Origin: Bacteroidota bacterium
GTDB taxonomy: Bacteria; Bacteroidota; Bacteroidia; Bacteroidales; GCA-2748055
DNA length: 41,198 bases
Assembly (NCBI GenBank): GCA_020047715.1
Contig: JAIFNN010000061.1
Location: 1 to 41,198 of the forward strand
Reading direction: 5' to 3'
The translations under genes were made by a program, and so were the position numbers. Below are positions 9,834 to 19,420 of the stretch, piece by piece. Every line of letters begins with the position of its first letter. The stretch's first letter is position 1. The notes beneath the pieces are model-generated. The model was not told where the DNA came from and ran no database searches. It saw only the letters and a program-made list of their open reading frames with translations.

Positions 9834-10688
9834 TTAATTAACATTTAATTCAGTTAATACTCTCATTGCCATATTCGGATCATCTGTCATTATACTGTCA
9901 ACTCCTGCAAATATTAGTTTTTCAAGGGTTTTTGGTGAGTTAACATCATAAACACCTACAGCTATTCCATGCAAATGGGCAAGGTAGATGCTATCTCTGC
10001 TAACCAGATCGGAATGGAATAAAAGTCCTGGAAGCGAGGCTTTGCGTATCAATGCAATTGCAATTTGCATACCTTTCATAAGCATCCCTTTTGATAAAAA
10101 TTCATTAACTACAGGTGTAGGTTCATAAAACATGGTCAGGTTCATTCCTGATTCCCTGATTGCAGGAACACATTCAGGTATTCTTCCTGTAATTACAACC
10201 TCATTTTCCATATCATATTTCTTCAAAAGCTTGATCATTTCTGGTATGGCTGAGGGGTTTTTTAAATCAATATTCAACATGGTTTTATCCTTGCACAACC
10301 TCAATACATCTTCAAACAAGGGTATTCCAGCTCCTGCATATTCTTTAGACTTCCAGCTTCCTGCATCGAGGTTCTTCAATTCATCCCAGGTATATTCAGA
10401 AATCTTCCCTGATCCGTTGGTCGTCCTGTCTAAAGTAGTATCATGCATAAGCACTGGAACATGATCTTTGGAGCATTCAAGATCGATCTCAACTCTGTCT
10501 ACACCTGCTGCAATAGCTTGTTTAACAGATATTAAAGTATTTTCGGGAGCATCCATACTATTTCCGCGATGTGCTTCTACCAGAGGGCGGTATAATAATC
10601 TTGTTTCTTCTGTTTTACTCAATGGATTTGGTAATACTCCGGCAATGGCTAGCATGCCCATTCTTGAAAGCATTTCTTTTCTGTGCAT
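9834..10688 (-). CDS. Glycerophosphodiester phosphodiesterase family protein
   Basis: Hydrolyses glycerophosphodiesters (deacylated phospholipid head groups) to glycerol-3-phosphate and an alcohol, if it behaves like its family. A hydrophobic N-terminal segment (about 6-20) suggests export. Catalytic landmarks are in order: EAHRG (H40, R41), the paired acids in VEIDLE (E67, D69), and the second histidine in LMHDTTLDRTTNGSG (H82), then the C-terminal SIMTDDPNMAM. At 284 aa it is a typical single-domain GDPD. It is the first gene of the minus-strand phosphodiester/SusCD locus and is preceded by a hairpin in its leader. It lies back-to-back with the lytic transglycosylase gene. Confidence 0.93.
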   Translation of the reverse strand: MHRKEMLSRMGMLAIAGVLPNPLSKTEETRLLYRPLVEAHRGNSMDAPENTLISVKQAIAAGVDRVEIDLECSKDHVPVLMHDTTLDRTTNGSGKISEYTWDELKNLDAGSWKSKEYAGAGIPLFEDVLRLCKDKTMLNIDLKNPSAIPEMIKLLKKYDMENEVVITGRIPECVPAIRESGMNLTMFYEPTPVVNEFLSKGMLMKGMQIAIALIRKASLPGLLFHSDLVSRDSIYLAHLHGIAVGVYDVNSPKTLEKLIFAGVDSIMTDDPNMAMRVLTELNVN

Positions 10689-10705
10689 TTGTTTTCTTTA
10701 TTAGA

Positions 10706-10732
10706 AACCTGAGCAGTCCTAAAACTCAGGTT
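10706..10732. repeat. Perfect 8-bp inverted repeat in the GDPD leader
   Basis: AACCTGAG and CTCAGGTT enclose 11 bases, 17 bases upstream of the GDPD start codon. A possible -7-like TACTTTTA lies further upstream on the minus strand, so the repeat would fall in the 5' untranslated leader or act as an operator. No T-run follows, so it is not a terminator. Confidence 0.45.
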
Positions 10733-10972
10733 ACATCATTTGTAAAAGTAGATAATGAATCTTAAGTTAAAATTGAATGGGCGTCAATTCAGGATGAATT
10801 AGTTTAGTATTTTCCTGGATTTGAATTCTATCGAAAAGTGCAAGTGTAGGCGAGAATGGTTATTATTTCAGCTAAGGGTTGGATTGAATATACTTCAACC
10901 CCAACAACTGAAGTAAGACTTTCTTTCCCAGTTTCACCTGAAACTTATCTCTCTAAATCCCTTTTTTTTCAT

Positions 10973-10980
10973 TACTTTTG
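10973..10980 (+). promoter_or_regulatory. Bacteroidota -7 element (TACTTTTG) for the lytic transglycosylase gene
   Basis: Exact match to the TAnnTTTG consensus, 41 bases before the ATG at 11022. No clear TTTG -33 element was found at the expected 19-21 base spacing, so support is the -7 match and position only. Confidence 0.45.
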
Positions 10981-11021
10981 CCTTTTGGTCAAAACAAAAC
11001 GAATTATCGCAAAACCTCCAA

Positions 11022-12050
11022 ATGCTCATGTCTGCTATAAAAAAGATACATCCGGTTTTTTTGATTTTTTCTGTGGGAATAGTATCCTTTATACTTTCCG
11101 GATTGTATTTGAAATCAGGATGGTCGGCATCGGACGAAAAGAATCCTGCAAAAAGTCCGGAAAAAGTTTATGCTGTTTTCTCACTCGATATCCCCACTGA
11201 ACTTGATTTTGCAGGCGAAAACGTCCCGCTTGAGGAAGTTGATATCCGTGAAAACCTCGATCGCGAACTGCTTGTGAACACCTACTGGCAGTCACAGACT
11301 TTATTGTACATCAAAAGGGCTAACCGTTATTTCCCGGTTATTGAGCCTATACTGAAGAAATATGGGATTCCCGACGACTTCAAATACCTGGCGGTTGCCG
11401 AGAGCGGACTCACCAATGCCGTTTCCCCATCCAACGCAGTAGGCTTTTGGCAGATTCTTGAAGAAACCGCCAAAGAGTACGGGCTTATTGTAAATGCTGA
11501 GATTGATGAACGTTACCACATCGAAAAATCCACCGAAGCAGCATGCAAATACCTGCTCGATTCGCATAAAAAATACATAAACTGGACCCTCACAGCTGCA
11601 TCCTACAATGCCGGAAGAAGAGGGGTTGACCGCCAGATTGAAAGACAAAAAGAACCCATTTATTACGACCTCTTGCTGGGCGAAGAAACCGGAAGGTATA
11701 TTTATCGGATTCTCTCCTTTAAACTGATTATGCAGAATCCAGCCGACTATGGCTTTTTCCTCGGAGAGGACCACCTCTATCCCCAAATACCATCCTATGA
11801 AGTTACCGTGGATGGCAAAGTTGATAATTTTGCTGACTTTGCCAAGCGTTACGGCATAAGCTATAAAACTTTAAAATGGATGAACCCATGGCTTAGAGAG
11901 TCCTTCCTTACAAATCCTGCCGGAAGAGCCTATTATATAAAGATTCCCAAAGAGGGATTTTTCAAAATGACAGTGGTAAGAGGGGATTCAATAGACTTGG
12001 ATAATAAGCCAACGGCAAGATCCGAAAAAGTCGTTTCCGACAATTCTTAG
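11022..12050 (+). CDS. Lytic murein transglycosylase (MltD-like), SLT domain with LysM-like tail
   Basis: Periplasmic or membrane-anchored enzyme that cleaves the MurNAc-GlcNAc bond of peptidoglycan. A hydrophobic anchor or signal occupies about residues 8-28. The SLT domain shows the catalytic glutamate in YLAVAESGL, the NAVGFWQI motif, and AASYNAGRRG, in the usual order. The C-terminal region (YGISYKTLKWMNPWLR...YYIKIP) looks like a degenerate LysM module that would hold it to the wall. At 342 aa it is shorter than E. coli MltD because it has at most one such module. Met3 (11028) is an equally possible start. Confidence 0.9.
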   Translation: MLMSAIKKIHPVFLIFSVGIVSFILSGLYLKSGWSASDEKNPAKSPEKVYAVFSLDIPTELDFAGENVPLEEVDIRENLDRELLVNTYWQSQTLLYIKRANRYFPVIEPILKKYGIPDDFKYLAVAESGLTNAVSPSNAVGFWQILEETAKEYGLIVNAEIDERYHIEKSTEAACKYLLDSHKKYINWTLTAASYNAGRRGVDRQIERQKEPIYYDLLLGEETGRYIYRILSFKLIMQNPADYGFFLGEDHLYPQIPSYEVTVDGKVDNFADFAKRYGISYKTLKWMNPWLRESFLTNPAGRAYYIKIPKEGFFKMTVVRGDSIDLDNKPTARSEKVVSDNS

Positions 12051-12204
12051 AGTTTCAGTTTGAATGAAAATTACTTAATCATGTTGCCAGAAAATTATTT
12101 AATTTCCGCATTCATTACCTAAATATTTTTTCGGGGGATGCTAACATTAACTTACGAATTATGTTTTATCATCCTTCGACAATGCTTAAAACAAGAATGA
12201 ATAA

Positions 12205-15042
12205 ATGAACCAGGGCAGTGAGCAAAAATGGATCCGGGTGATGGGTGCCAGGGTGCATAATCTGAAAAATATCGACGTAGATATCCCCCGAAATAAACTA
12301 ACGGTAATTACCGGGCTAAGTGGCAGCGGGAAGTCATCCCTGGCCTTCGACACGATCTATGCCGAGGGTCAGCGCCGGTATGTAGAGACCTTATCGGCTT
12401 ATGCCCGACAGTTCCTTGGAAACATGGAGCGTCCGGATGTGGATAAGATTACAGGTCTGAGTCCGGTAATCTCCATCGAACAAAAGACTACCAACAAAAA
12501 CCCGCGGTCGACGGTTGGAACCATCACCGAAATCTACGATTTCCTCCGTTTGCTCTATGCCCGGGCATCCGATGCTTTTTCTTATGTTTCGGGGGAGAAA
12601 ATGGTGCGCTATACCGATGATCAGATCCTTAAGCTGATTCTCGAAAAGTATGAGGGCAAAAAGATTTATATTCTGGCTCCGGTAGTCAGGGGAAGAAAAG
12701 GGCATTACAAAGAACTTTTTGAGCAGATACGGAGAAAAGGCTTCATCTCAGCCCGGATCAACGGGGAGATCACAGAGCTTCGGCCAAACATGAAACTCGA
12801 CCGATACAAGGCTCACAACATCGAGATTCTGATCGACAAGATGGAGGTAAGCGCCGACAGCGATAAAGCTCTTAAGGAATCGGTCAAAATTGCTATGGAT
12901 CATGGCAAGGGAATCATCATGCTTCTTGAGAAGGATAATCCCGAGGGTCGCTATTTCAGTCGTTTGCTGATGTGTCCTACTTCAGGGATCTCCTACGATG
13001 AGCCGGCTCCCCACACTTTCTCCTTCAACTCGCCACATGGAGCCTGTCCGCATTGCAACGGACTCGGCAGCGTCAGCGAAATCGATATCGATAAGATAAT
13101 TCCCGACCCTGAATCAAGCATAAAGAAGGGTGGGATTTCGGCTTTGGGTCCTTATAAAAACTCGCTGATTTTCTGGCAGCTCGACAGTCTTCTTACCAAA
13201 CACGGGCTTAATCTCACCACTCCCATGAAGGATATCCCCGAGGAAATTATGGGCATTATCCTTTATGGCAGCGATGAGCCCTTCAAGCTGCAGAATACAC
13301 CGCTCGGGAATTCCGCAAATTATTTCCTCACTTTCGAGGGTGTAATCGCATATATCCAGAATCATAACGGGGAGGAGAGTTCTTCATCCGAGCAGAAATG
13401 GGCAAACCAGTTCATCAGAAAGGTTAAATGCAGCTCTTGCCATGGAAGCCGGCTCAAAAAGGAATCCCTTCATTTCAAAATCGACGGACAAAATATCGCA
13501 GCTCTGGCACAGATGGATATTACCGAGCTTTTCGAATGGTTTCGGGACATCGAAAGCAGGCTTTCCGATCGGCAAAATAAAATAGCCAGGGAAATTCTGA
13601 AGGAAATCCGCAACCGTTTGGGATTTCTGCTGGATGTGGGATTAAACTACCTGGCCCTCGACCGGCCTTCACGAAGCCTTTCCGGTGGCGAAAGCCAGCG
13701 TATCCGCCTGGCCACCCAAATTGGCTCGCAACTGGTAAACGTGCTTTATATTCTCGACGAGCCAAGCATCGGGCTGCATCAGAAAGACAATCTCAAGCTT
13801 ATCAACTCGCTGCAGCAGCTGCGCGACAATGGGAACTCCATTATTGTGGTTGAGCACGACAGGGATATGATCGAATCGGCCGACCATGTAGTGGATATGG
13901 GTCCCATGGCAGGGCGGCATGGGGGAGAAGTGGTTGCTTTTGGCAGCCCTGAGGAGTTAAAGACTGCCTCTACCCTGACGACAGACTACCTGCATTACAA
14001 GAAAGTTATCCCTATTCCGGCTGAACGAAGAAAGGGGAATGGAAAAAAACTGATTTTAAAAGGAGCCCGGGGAAACAACCTCAAAAATGTGGATGTAGAA
14101 TTCCCTTTGGGAGTGTTCATCTGTGTAACCGGAGTTTCCGGGAGCGGTAAGTCAAGCCTTATCAACGAGACCCTTCACCCGATACTTAGCCGGCATTTTT
14201 TCCGCTCAAATAAGGAGCCTCTTGAATATGACAGTATAAAGGGGATTGAGAATATCGACAAGGTTATCGAAGTCGACCAGTCTCCCCTTGGGCGCACCCC
14301 ACGTTCCAATCCGGCTACCTATACCGGGGTTTTTGGCGACATCCGAAAAATATTTGAACAGACTCCTGAGGCAAAAATCAGGGCCTATGGTGCAGGAAGG
14401 TTTTCTTTCAATGTTAGTGGTGGACGTTGTGAGACCTGCAAGGGGGCAGGGGTCCAGACCATTGAAATGAATTTCCTGCCCGACGTGTATGTTACCTGCA
14501 AGGATTGTAACGGCAAACGATACAACCGCGAAACCCTTGAAGTAAAATACAAAGGGAAAAACATTTCAGAGGTTTTGGATATGACGATTAATCAGTCTCT
14601 TGAGTTCTTCACCAATGTGCCTTCCATAAACAGGCGGATTAAAACACTCAAAGAGGTAGGTTTGGGATACATAACCCTGGGACAGCCTTCCACCACCCTT
14701 TCCGGCGGTGAGTCGCAGCGCGTAAAGCTGGCGGCGGAACTCTCCAAGAAAGATACCGGGCAAACGCTCTATATACTCGATGAGCCTACCACCGGACTGC
14801 ATTTCGAAGATGTGCGGGTTTTGCTTGAAGTGATTGGGAAACTCGTGGATAAGGGCAACACCGTGGTAATTATCGAACACAACATGGATGTTATCAAAAC
14901 AGCCGATTATATAATCGATATCGGAAAAGAAGGCGGCAACAAAGGCGGAGAAATCATTGCTACGGGAACACCTGAAGATATTGCTAAAAATAAGCAATCC
15001 TATACCGGACAATTTTTAGTTGCTGAATTATCCAGACTATAA
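12205..15042 (+). CDS. uvrA: Excinuclease ABC subunit A
   Basis: ATPase of the UvrABC nucleotide excision repair complex; it finds bulky DNA lesions with UvrB. The 945-aa length is typical. Both ABC modules are complete: Walker [10 protein letters not shown] (37-45) and GVSGSGKSS in the second half, signatures [13 protein letters not shown] and [13 protein letters not shown], and Walker [11 protein letters not shown] and [10 protein letters not shown]. Zinc-binding cysteines are visible as CPHCNG/CSSCHG and [14 protein letters not shown]. The ATG overlaps the TGA of a 4-codon leader ORF (ATG AAT AAA TGA), which may or may not matter. No LexA-type box was recognised upstream. Confidence 0.98.
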   Translation: MNQGSEQKWIRVMGARVHNLKNIDVDIPRNKLTVITGLSGSGKSSLAFDTIYAEGQRRYVETLSAYARQFLGNMERPDVDKITGLSPVISIEQKTTNKNPRSTVGTITEIYDFLRLLYARASDAFSYVSGEKMVRYTDDQILKLILEKYEGKKIYILAPVVRGRKGHYKELFEQIRRKGFISARINGEITELRPNMKLDRYKAHNIEILIDKMEVSADSDKALKESVKIAMDHGKGIIMLLEKDNPEGRYFSRLLMCPTSGISYDEPAPHTFSFNSPHGACPHCNGLGSVSEIDIDKIIPDPESSIKKGGISALGPYKNSLIFWQLDSLLTKHGLNLTTPMKDIPEEIMGIILYGSDEPFKLQNTPLGNSANYFLTFEGVIAYIQNHNGEESSSSEQKWANQFIRKVKCSSCHGSRLKKESLHFKIDGQNIAALAQMDITELFEWFRDIESRLSDRQNKIAREILKEIRNRLGFLLDVGLNYLALDRPSRSLSGGESQRIRLATQIGSQLVNVLYILDEPSIGLHQKDNLKLINSLQQLRDNGNSIIVVEHDRDMIESADHVVDMGPMAGRHGGEVVAFGSPEELKTASTLTTDYLHYKKVIPIPAERRKGNGKKLILKGARGNNLKNVDVEFPLGVFICVTGVSGSGKSSLINETLHPILSRHFFRSNKEPLEYDSIKGIENIDKVIEVDQSPLGRTPRSNPATYTGVFGDIRKIFEQTPEAKIRAYGAGRFSFNVSGGRCETCKGAGVQTIEMNFLPDVYVTCKDCNGKRYNRETLEVKYKGKNISEVLDMTINQSLEFFTNVPSINRRIKTLKEVGLGYITLGQPSTTLSGGESQRVKLAAELSKKDTGQTLYILDEPTTGLHFEDVRVLLEVIGKLVDKGNTVVIIEHNMDVIKTADYIIDIGKEGGNKGGEIIATGTPEDIAKNKQSYTGQFLVAELSRL

Positions 15043-15065
15043 GAAAAAAACATAATTTTAAAAAC

Positions 15066-15100
15066 TTCTAAATTCTAAATTCTAACTTATAACTTCTAAA
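15066..15100 (+). repeat. Tandem 7-mer repeat (TTCTAAA-type, 5 units) before the LOG gene
   Basis: Five consecutive heptamers: TTCTAAA, TTCTAAA, TTCTAAC, TTATAAC, TTCTAAA. The array ends three bases before the ATG at 15104, so any transcript from uvrA or a local promoter carries it immediately upstream of the start codon. Confidence 0.8.
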
Positions 15101-15103
15101 TAC

Positions 15104-15814
15104 ATGTCCTCAAACGAAGAAAAGATCCTCAGGGCGTTCAAGCAAAAAGACTGGAACGAAATTAAATCATCCGACTCCTGGCAGATATTCAAGATCATGG
15201 CCGAGTTTGTTGAAGGTTTTGAAAAGCTGGGTTCCATAGGGCCTTGCGTGTCTATATTCGGTTCTGCACGCACTGTTCCCGGTTCGGAATACTTTAAACT
15301 GGCTGAGGATATCGCATTTCTCCTCACGCAGCATGGTTACGGGGTAATAACCGGAGGAGGTCCCGGGATTATGGAAGCCGGTAATCTCGGCGCAAAAAGA
15401 GGAAAAGGACGCAGTGTTGGGGTTAACATTGACCTTCCTTTCGAACAATCGCCCAACCTTTTTATCGACTCGGATAAACTCCTGAGTTTTAAGCACTTTT
15501 TTGTAAGGAAAGTAATGTTTATGAAATACGCTCAGGGTTTTGTTGTGCTTCCCGGCGGATTTGGCACCTTTGATGAACTCTTCGAAGCAATAACTCTGAT
15601 TCAGACAGGGAAAATTGGCAGGTTCCCAATCGTACTGGTTGGCGAAAAATACTGGGGTGGCCTGATCGATTGGATCAAGGACGTTATGCTAAAACAGGAG
15701 GGGAATATCAACCCCGACGACCTTGAACTTTTTACCCTGGTGAACAAAGCGGAAGATGCCGTTGAGGTGATCGATAAATTTTATAGCAAGTACTTGCTGA
15801 GTCCAAACTTCTAA
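15104..15814 (+). CDS. LOG-family (TIGR00730) nucleotide phosphoribohydrolase-like protein
   Basis: Rossmann-fold protein of the LOG/YgdH family, whose characterised members release the base from nucleoside 5'-monophosphates. The family signatures GGGPGIMEAGNLGAK and PGGFGTFDELFE are both intact, including the conserved R/K and E used in catalysis. At 236 aa it is in the usual range for the longer bacterial LOG group. It lies 61 bases after uvrA on the same strand, separated by a heptamer array. Whether it acts on cytokinin-type nucleotides or other NMPs cannot be told from sequence. Confidence 0.92.
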   Translation: MSSNEEKILRAFKQKDWNEIKSSDSWQIFKIMAEFVEGFEKLGSIGPCVSIFGSARTVPGSEYFKLAEDIAFLLTQHGYGVITGGGPGIMEAGNLGAKRGKGRSVGVNIDLPFEQSPNLFIDSDKLLSFKHFFVRKVMFMKYAQGFVVLPGGFGTFDELFEAITLIQTGKIGRFPIVLVGEKYWGGLIDWIKDVMLKQEGNINPDDLELFTLVNKAEDAVEVIDKFYSKYLLSPNF

Positions 15815-15886
15815 AATTGTTGATAAGCACTGCTCATTGTTAATATCTTCGTAGGGAAGCCTGTTTTTTAATACTCAAAAGCTCCT

Positions 15887-15894
15887 TACTTTGC
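15887..15894 (+). promoter_or_regulatory. Possible -7 element (TACTTTGC) for the SPOR-like gene
   Basis: TACTTTGC lies 21 bases upstream of the start at 15916 and resembles TAnnTTTGC, one base shorter. Weak candidate; no clear -33 element. Confidence 0.3.
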
Positions 15895-15915
15895 ACACAA
15901 ATTATTGATAATCTT

Positions 15916-17328
15916 ATGATTAGAACATTTGTGCTGCTTATTAACTTTGTGGGGATACTTTTTTTCTCATGGATATTTGATCAGGATATCACTGTAAACA
16001 TGGAAGTTCCGAATGAAGTCAGGGCCGGACAAGACTTTCAGGTCAAGCTTACCATCGACAAGGGCGATATCACAAGTTTCTCAAGGTTTCAACAAGACCT
16101 GCCCTATGGACTGACGGCTGTTCGTCAAAGCAATCCGAATGCGGATTTCACATTTGAGGATCAGAGAGTAAGGCTTATCTGGCTCAAATTGCCGGCTAAT
16201 CCCAGGATAGAGGTTGTTTATAATATTCATGTTCACGAAAGACTCAAGGGTAGCTTTAATCTTCAGGGAGAGTTCTCTTTTATTGAGGGGAATGAAAGAA
16301 GAACAATGAGTGTTGCTTCAGGAAAGGAAATAAAAATAATTCCCGATTCTTCCCTTGCGGAGAATATGCTTGTTGATATTAAAGACTACGAGAAAATCAT
16401 TCTCCCTCAGTTACAAGCACAAAAAGGAGTTGAAAATTTAGAGGCACTTCGAAAAACTCCTGTTCAAATCAATCCCCGGGAAATACTGATTGAGATGCAA
16501 ATCAGCAAGGGACAGCTCGATAAATTCGCCAAAATCGAGGAATTTGTCCCTCTTGGGTTCTCAGCAGTCGAAGTAAATTCGGCAAACGGAATATTTAGTT
16601 TTGCTGAAAACACAGTTAAAATATTGTGGATGAATCTCCCTAAAGAGCCCGTATTCACTGTATCTTACAAGCTAGTACCCGATCGCGACAAGACCATTTC
16701 AGACCTGAAGATTTCGGGTACATTTTCTTTTATTACAGGAAACCAGACCAAAAGTCTTGAAATTATTGAAAAAAATTATGATCTTGCCACTACAAATGGC
16801 GGGGACGCCGGATCAAAAGAGGTCGATAAACAGGTAGTTGACAAGATTGAGCCTCAGGCAGGGAGTAACGATTCCCTTGTGATAAAAGCTGAAAGACAAT
16901 TGCAGGTTGAGAAACCCGCGCAAGGAAAGGATGCCACCGCGGCCGGCAAAGTGCCTGCTAAAACGGTGACTAAGACCGCGGTAAAAAAGACTCCGGCCAA
17001 ACCTGTTCCTGGCGATGAGGTTTTTGCCTTGCAGCCGGAAAATGGTGTGTATTACCGGGTGCAGCTTGCAGCGGGTCATACGAAGGTGAATGTTAATCAG
17101 TATTTCAGCAAATTGAGCCTCGGGAAAGAGGTTAAGCTTGAGTTTCACGAAGGTTGGAGAAAGTACACGGTGGGTTCGTTCTATATTTACAAGGATGCGC
17201 GCGATTACCGGGTACATGTTTGGGAAACCACTCCTGTTAAAGACGCATTTGTTTCGGCATATAACGATGGAAAAAGAATCACTGTGCAGGAGGCGCTTAT
17301 GCTTGCAAATCACCAGTGGTACAAATAA
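15916..17328 (+). CDS. Envelope protein with two homologous Ig-like repeats and a C-terminal SPOR-like domain
   Basis: I do not recognise a named family. An N-terminal hydrophobic signal or anchor (2-19) is followed by two homologous modules. Module 1 spans about residues 26-133 ([40 protein letters not shown]). Module 2 spans about 187-283 ([39 protein letters not shown]). Both have a predicted beta pattern like Ig-type or BatD-like domains. A Lys/Ala/Pro-rich linker (about 300-370) leads to a SPOR-like end starting [10 protein letters not shown] and ending with [19 protein letters not shown]. It lies 35 bases before the next barrel gene, so they are probably co-transcribed. A role in linking envelope and peptidoglycan is inference. 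Confidence 0.75.
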   Translation: MIRTFVLLINFVGILFFSWIFDQDITVNMEVPNEVRAGQDFQVKLTIDKGDITSFSRFQQDLPYGLTAVRQSNPNADFTFEDQRVRLIWLKLPANPRIEVVYNIHVHERLKGSFNLQGEFSFIEGNERRTMSVASGKEIKIIPDSSLAENMLVDIKDYEKIILPQLQAQKGVENLEALRKTPVQINPREILIEMQISKGQLDKFAKIEEFVPLGFSAVEVNSANGIFSFAENTVKILWMNLPKEPVFTVSYKLVPDRDKTISDLKISGTFSFITGNQTKSLEIIEKNYDLATTNGGDAGSKEVDKQVVDKIEPQAGSNDSLVIKAERQLQVEKPAQGKDATAAGKVPAKTVTKTAVKKTPAKPVPGDEVFALQPENGVYYRVQLAAGHTKVNVNQYFSKLSLGKEVKLEFHEGWRKYTVGSFYIYKDARDYRVHVWETTPVKDAFVSAYNDGKRITVQEALMLANHQWYK

Positions 17329-17363
17329 TCCAGTGTTGATCCCCCGTAATAATAAATTATGGG

Positions 17364-18722
17364 ATGACCGGAATCGGAAAGTACGTTTTCTCATTTGTTT
17401 TAGTTGCCGTTCCTCTTTTGGCACTGGCTCAGGATGATATTGAAGATATCCTGAATGAGGAAGTCGTGATCGAAAATCCAGTCTACAAACCAGTTATTTC
17501 TTTGGGCTCAGGGGTGTTTAATTTCTATGGAGATGTGAGAAGCAATTTCCTTAACCCCGTTATCGGCGACTTTGCCTACAAAATGAATGTTTCGGCGTTT
17601 ATCGACCAGAAACGTTATTACAAGGCCAACTTCTTTTTTCTTTATGGACAGCTTTCGGCCGACCAGCGCTCAACCACCGAACTTGCAGGGAATCTTAACT
17701 TTCGTACCGACCTTGTCGATTTCGGAATTAATCTGGAATATGGCTTCGGTCATGTTCTTCCGAAATTCAATGCCATCCGGCCTTTTGTATCCCTTGGAAT
17801 AGGTAATATTCAGTTTACCCCAAAGGGCGACTTAATGAACGGGAGCCAGGAAAAATACAATTATTGGTCCGACGGCACGATACGCGATATGTTGCAAACC
17901 GATCCCAACAGCAACCTGGCCGGGCTGATGCATCGGGATTTTGTGTTTGAAACAGACCTGCGCCAATTCGAAAAAGACAATTTCGATCTGGGCAACTACA
18001 GTCAGAATGCCTTTTCTATTCCCATCGACCTGGGACTTGATTTCAGGATTTCCGAGCGGGTGGCATGCCGACTTGGAACTTCATTGCATTTAACCTCTAC
18101 CGATTTTCTCGACAATGTAAGCTCAAAAGGCACTTCGGCCCAAGGGAAAAGCGGCAACGATAATTTCACCTTCAGCTATTTCTCCCTGCATTTCGATCTG
18201 TTTTCCCAGCCTAAAACCATGATTATTGAAAAGATGTTTGCCGAGCTTGAGATCGACGATGTGATGTTTGATGATGAAGACGGTGATTTCGTTATGGACC
18301 CGGTTGATGATTGTCCGGGCACTCCCTATGGCATAGTGGTCGATAGTTTAGGCTGTCCGCTCGATGTTGACAATGACGGGATTCCCGATTATCTCGATCT
18401 TGAACCTGAAAGCAGTCCGGGTGCCTGGGTGAATGCGGAAGGTAAAACTATTTCGGAAGAGGCTTATCTTGCCAAACTCCTGGAACGTTCAGAAGCCATG
18501 AGCCGTGAAGATGTAAAGGCCTATTTTGAAACCATTGGAAAGGGCTTTATCCGCAAATCGGTTACCGAAATCCCCGAGAAATTCAAGAAACTCGACACCG
18601 ACGCCGACGGTTATATTGCGTTTGAGGAACTGCTGCAGGCTATTGACGGTTATTTCGACTTCAAACTCAACTTTACGGTTGAGGATATTTATGAATTGAA
18701 TAATTTCTTCTTCGAACAGTAA
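17364..18722 (+). CDS. Outer-membrane beta-barrel protein with TSP3-type calcium repeat and EF-hand
   Basis: The signal peptide ends at ALAQ (about residue 22). Residues about 40-290 have alternating aromatic strands typical of a small outer-membrane barrel. A thrombospondin type-3-like Ca2+ segment follows near residues 304-350 (DEDGDFVMDPVDDCPG, DVDNDGIPDYLD), where an OmpA domain would often follow. Instead the protein ends in a helical region with a canonical EF-hand loop, DTDADGYIAFEE, near residue 410. The combination of barrel, TSP3 and EF-hand without OmpA is unusual. It is probably co-transcribed with the preceding SPOR-like gene. Function unknown; calcium binding is predicted from motifs. 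Confidence 0.75.
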   Translation: MTGIGKYVFSFVLVAVPLLALAQDDIEDILNEEVVIENPVYKPVISLGSGVFNFYGDVRSNFLNPVIGDFAYKMNVSAFIDQKRYYKANFFFLYGQLSADQRSTTELAGNLNFRTDLVDFGINLEYGFGHVLPKFNAIRPFVSLGIGNIQFTPKGDLMNGSQEKYNYWSDGTIRDMLQTDPNSNLAGLMHRDFVFETDLRQFEKDNFDLGNYSQNAFSIPIDLGLDFRISERVACRLGTSLHLTSTDFLDNVSSKGTSAQGKSGNDNFTFSYFSLHFDLFSQPKTMIIEKMFAELEIDDVMFDDEDGDFVMDPVDDCPGTPYGIVVDSLGCPLDVDNDGIPDYLDLEPESSPGAWVNAEGKTISEEAYLAKLLERSEAMSREDVKAYFETIGKGFIRKSVTEIPEKFKKLDTDADGYIAFEELLQAIDGYFDFKLNFTVEDIYELNNFFFEQ

Positions 18723-18744
18723 TTAATTAGTTGATTTAAATTAG

Positions 18745-18813
18745 CTAATTCTCAAATCCCCTCATCTTCAAATCCCCTAATCCCCTAATTCTCAAATCCC
18801 CCCATCTTCAAAT
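18745..18813. repeat. Direct repeat, 2 x 29 bp with 40-bp period, between convergent genes
   Basis: Two 29-bp copies beginning CTAATTCTCAAATCCCC at 18745-18773 and 18785-18813 differ at one position. They fill the gap between two convergent genes and end one base before the smpB stop codon. Shorter CCCCTAAT words lie between them. They are not hairpin-forming, so they do not explain termination of either gene. Confidence 0.85.
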
Positions 18814-18814
18814 T

Positions 18815-19264
18815 CTACTTAATCTTCCCAATCCTATCCATCGACCTCTTGGTATCCTTAAGTTTAATGGATTCGCGTTTATCGTACTCTTTCTTCCCTT
18901 TTGCAAGGGCTATGTCGAGCTTAACCAGACCTTTTTCATTTATAAACAGCCCCAGGGTTACAATAGTGAGTCCGGTTTCTTTAACTTTGCGATGGAGCTT
19001 TTTCAATTCCAACCGGTTGAGGAGCAGTTTCCTCTCTCTGCCGGGCGTATGGCTGTTATAACTGGCCCAGGCGTATTCCGATATCTGCATTCCCTTAACA
19101 AACAGTTCGTTGCCTTCAAAAAAGCAATACGATTCCACCAGGCTCACTTTTCCGAGGCGGATTGATTTAACCTCCGTACCCTGAAGTTTTATCCCGGCCG
19201 TGTACTTGTCGATTATTTCATAATCGTGATATGCTTTTTTGTTGCGGATGTTTATTTTCTGCAT
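18815..19264 (-). CDS. smpB: SsrA-binding protein SmpB
   Basis: Partner of tmRNA in trans-translation, which rescues stalled ribosomes. The 149-aa length and all landmarks fit: N-terminal [44 protein letters not shown], and a basic C-terminal tail [19 protein letters not shown] that would enter the ribosomal channel. It is transcribed alone; a TACCTTTG promoter element lies 22 bases upstream, with a 9-mer repeat array just beyond. The ssrA gene itself is not in this window. Confidence 0.97.
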   Translation of the reverse strand: MQKINIRNKKAYHDYEIIDKYTAGIKLQGTEVKSIRLGKVSLVESYCFFEGNELFVKGMQISEYAWASYNSHTPGRERKLLLNRLELKKLHRKVKETGLTIVTLGLFINEKGLVKLDIALAKGKKEYDKRESIKLKDTKRSMDRIGKIK

Positions 19265-19286
19265 TGCAGCGGACTATTTTAGACCT

Positions 19287-19294
19287 CAAAGGTA
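19287..19294 (-). promoter_or_regulatory. -7 element (TACCTTTG) for smpB
   Basis: Exact TAnnTTTG match on the minus strand, 22 bases before the smpB start. The region where a -33 element should lie falls in the 9-mer repeat array. Confidence 0.55.
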
Positions 19295-19302
19295 CTAAAC
19301 AA

Positions 19303-19338
19303 GTTCATAAAGTCTGTAAAGTTGATAAAGTTTGTAAA
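19303..19338 (-). repeat. Tandem 9-mer array (4 units) over the smpB promoter upstream region
   Basis: Plus-strand units GTTCATAAA, GTCTGTAAA, GTTGATAAA, GTTTGTAAA run end to end. On the coding strand of smpB they read TTTAnnnAC and begin 8 bases upstream of the -7 element, covering the expected -33 position. Copy-number change here could alter promoter spacing. Confidence 0.75.
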
Positions 19339-19420
19339 GATGCGGTACTAAGATCCTATAAACCACATTACTTAAAGTCCCATTTCCCCTTAGCCGGAAA
19401 TTCATTCCTCTTGCAGCCCA

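Larger units (their letters stand above)
10689..11021. other. Divergent intergenic region (333 bp)
   Basis: Lies between the minus-strand GDPD gene and the plus-strand lytic transglycosylase gene. It contains the GDPD leader hairpin (10706-10732) and a TAnnTTTG element for the transglycosylase (10973-10980). I see no RNA gene or convincing ORF in the rest; the track ORF beginning at 10856 runs out of frame into the transglycosylase. Confidence 0.6.

Noticed and set aside
10856-11200. 114-aa plus-strand ORF before the transglycosylase
   Set aside because: Overlaps the transglycosylase start out of frame and covers its promoter; no recognisable content.
12051-12204. LexA/SOS boxes near uvrA or recA
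   Set aside because: No convincing palindromic operator was seen upstream of either gene.
16813-17424. 203-aa minus-strand ORF
   Set aside because: Antisense to the SPOR-like region; Arg/Phe/Leu-rich shadow composition without a signal or motif.
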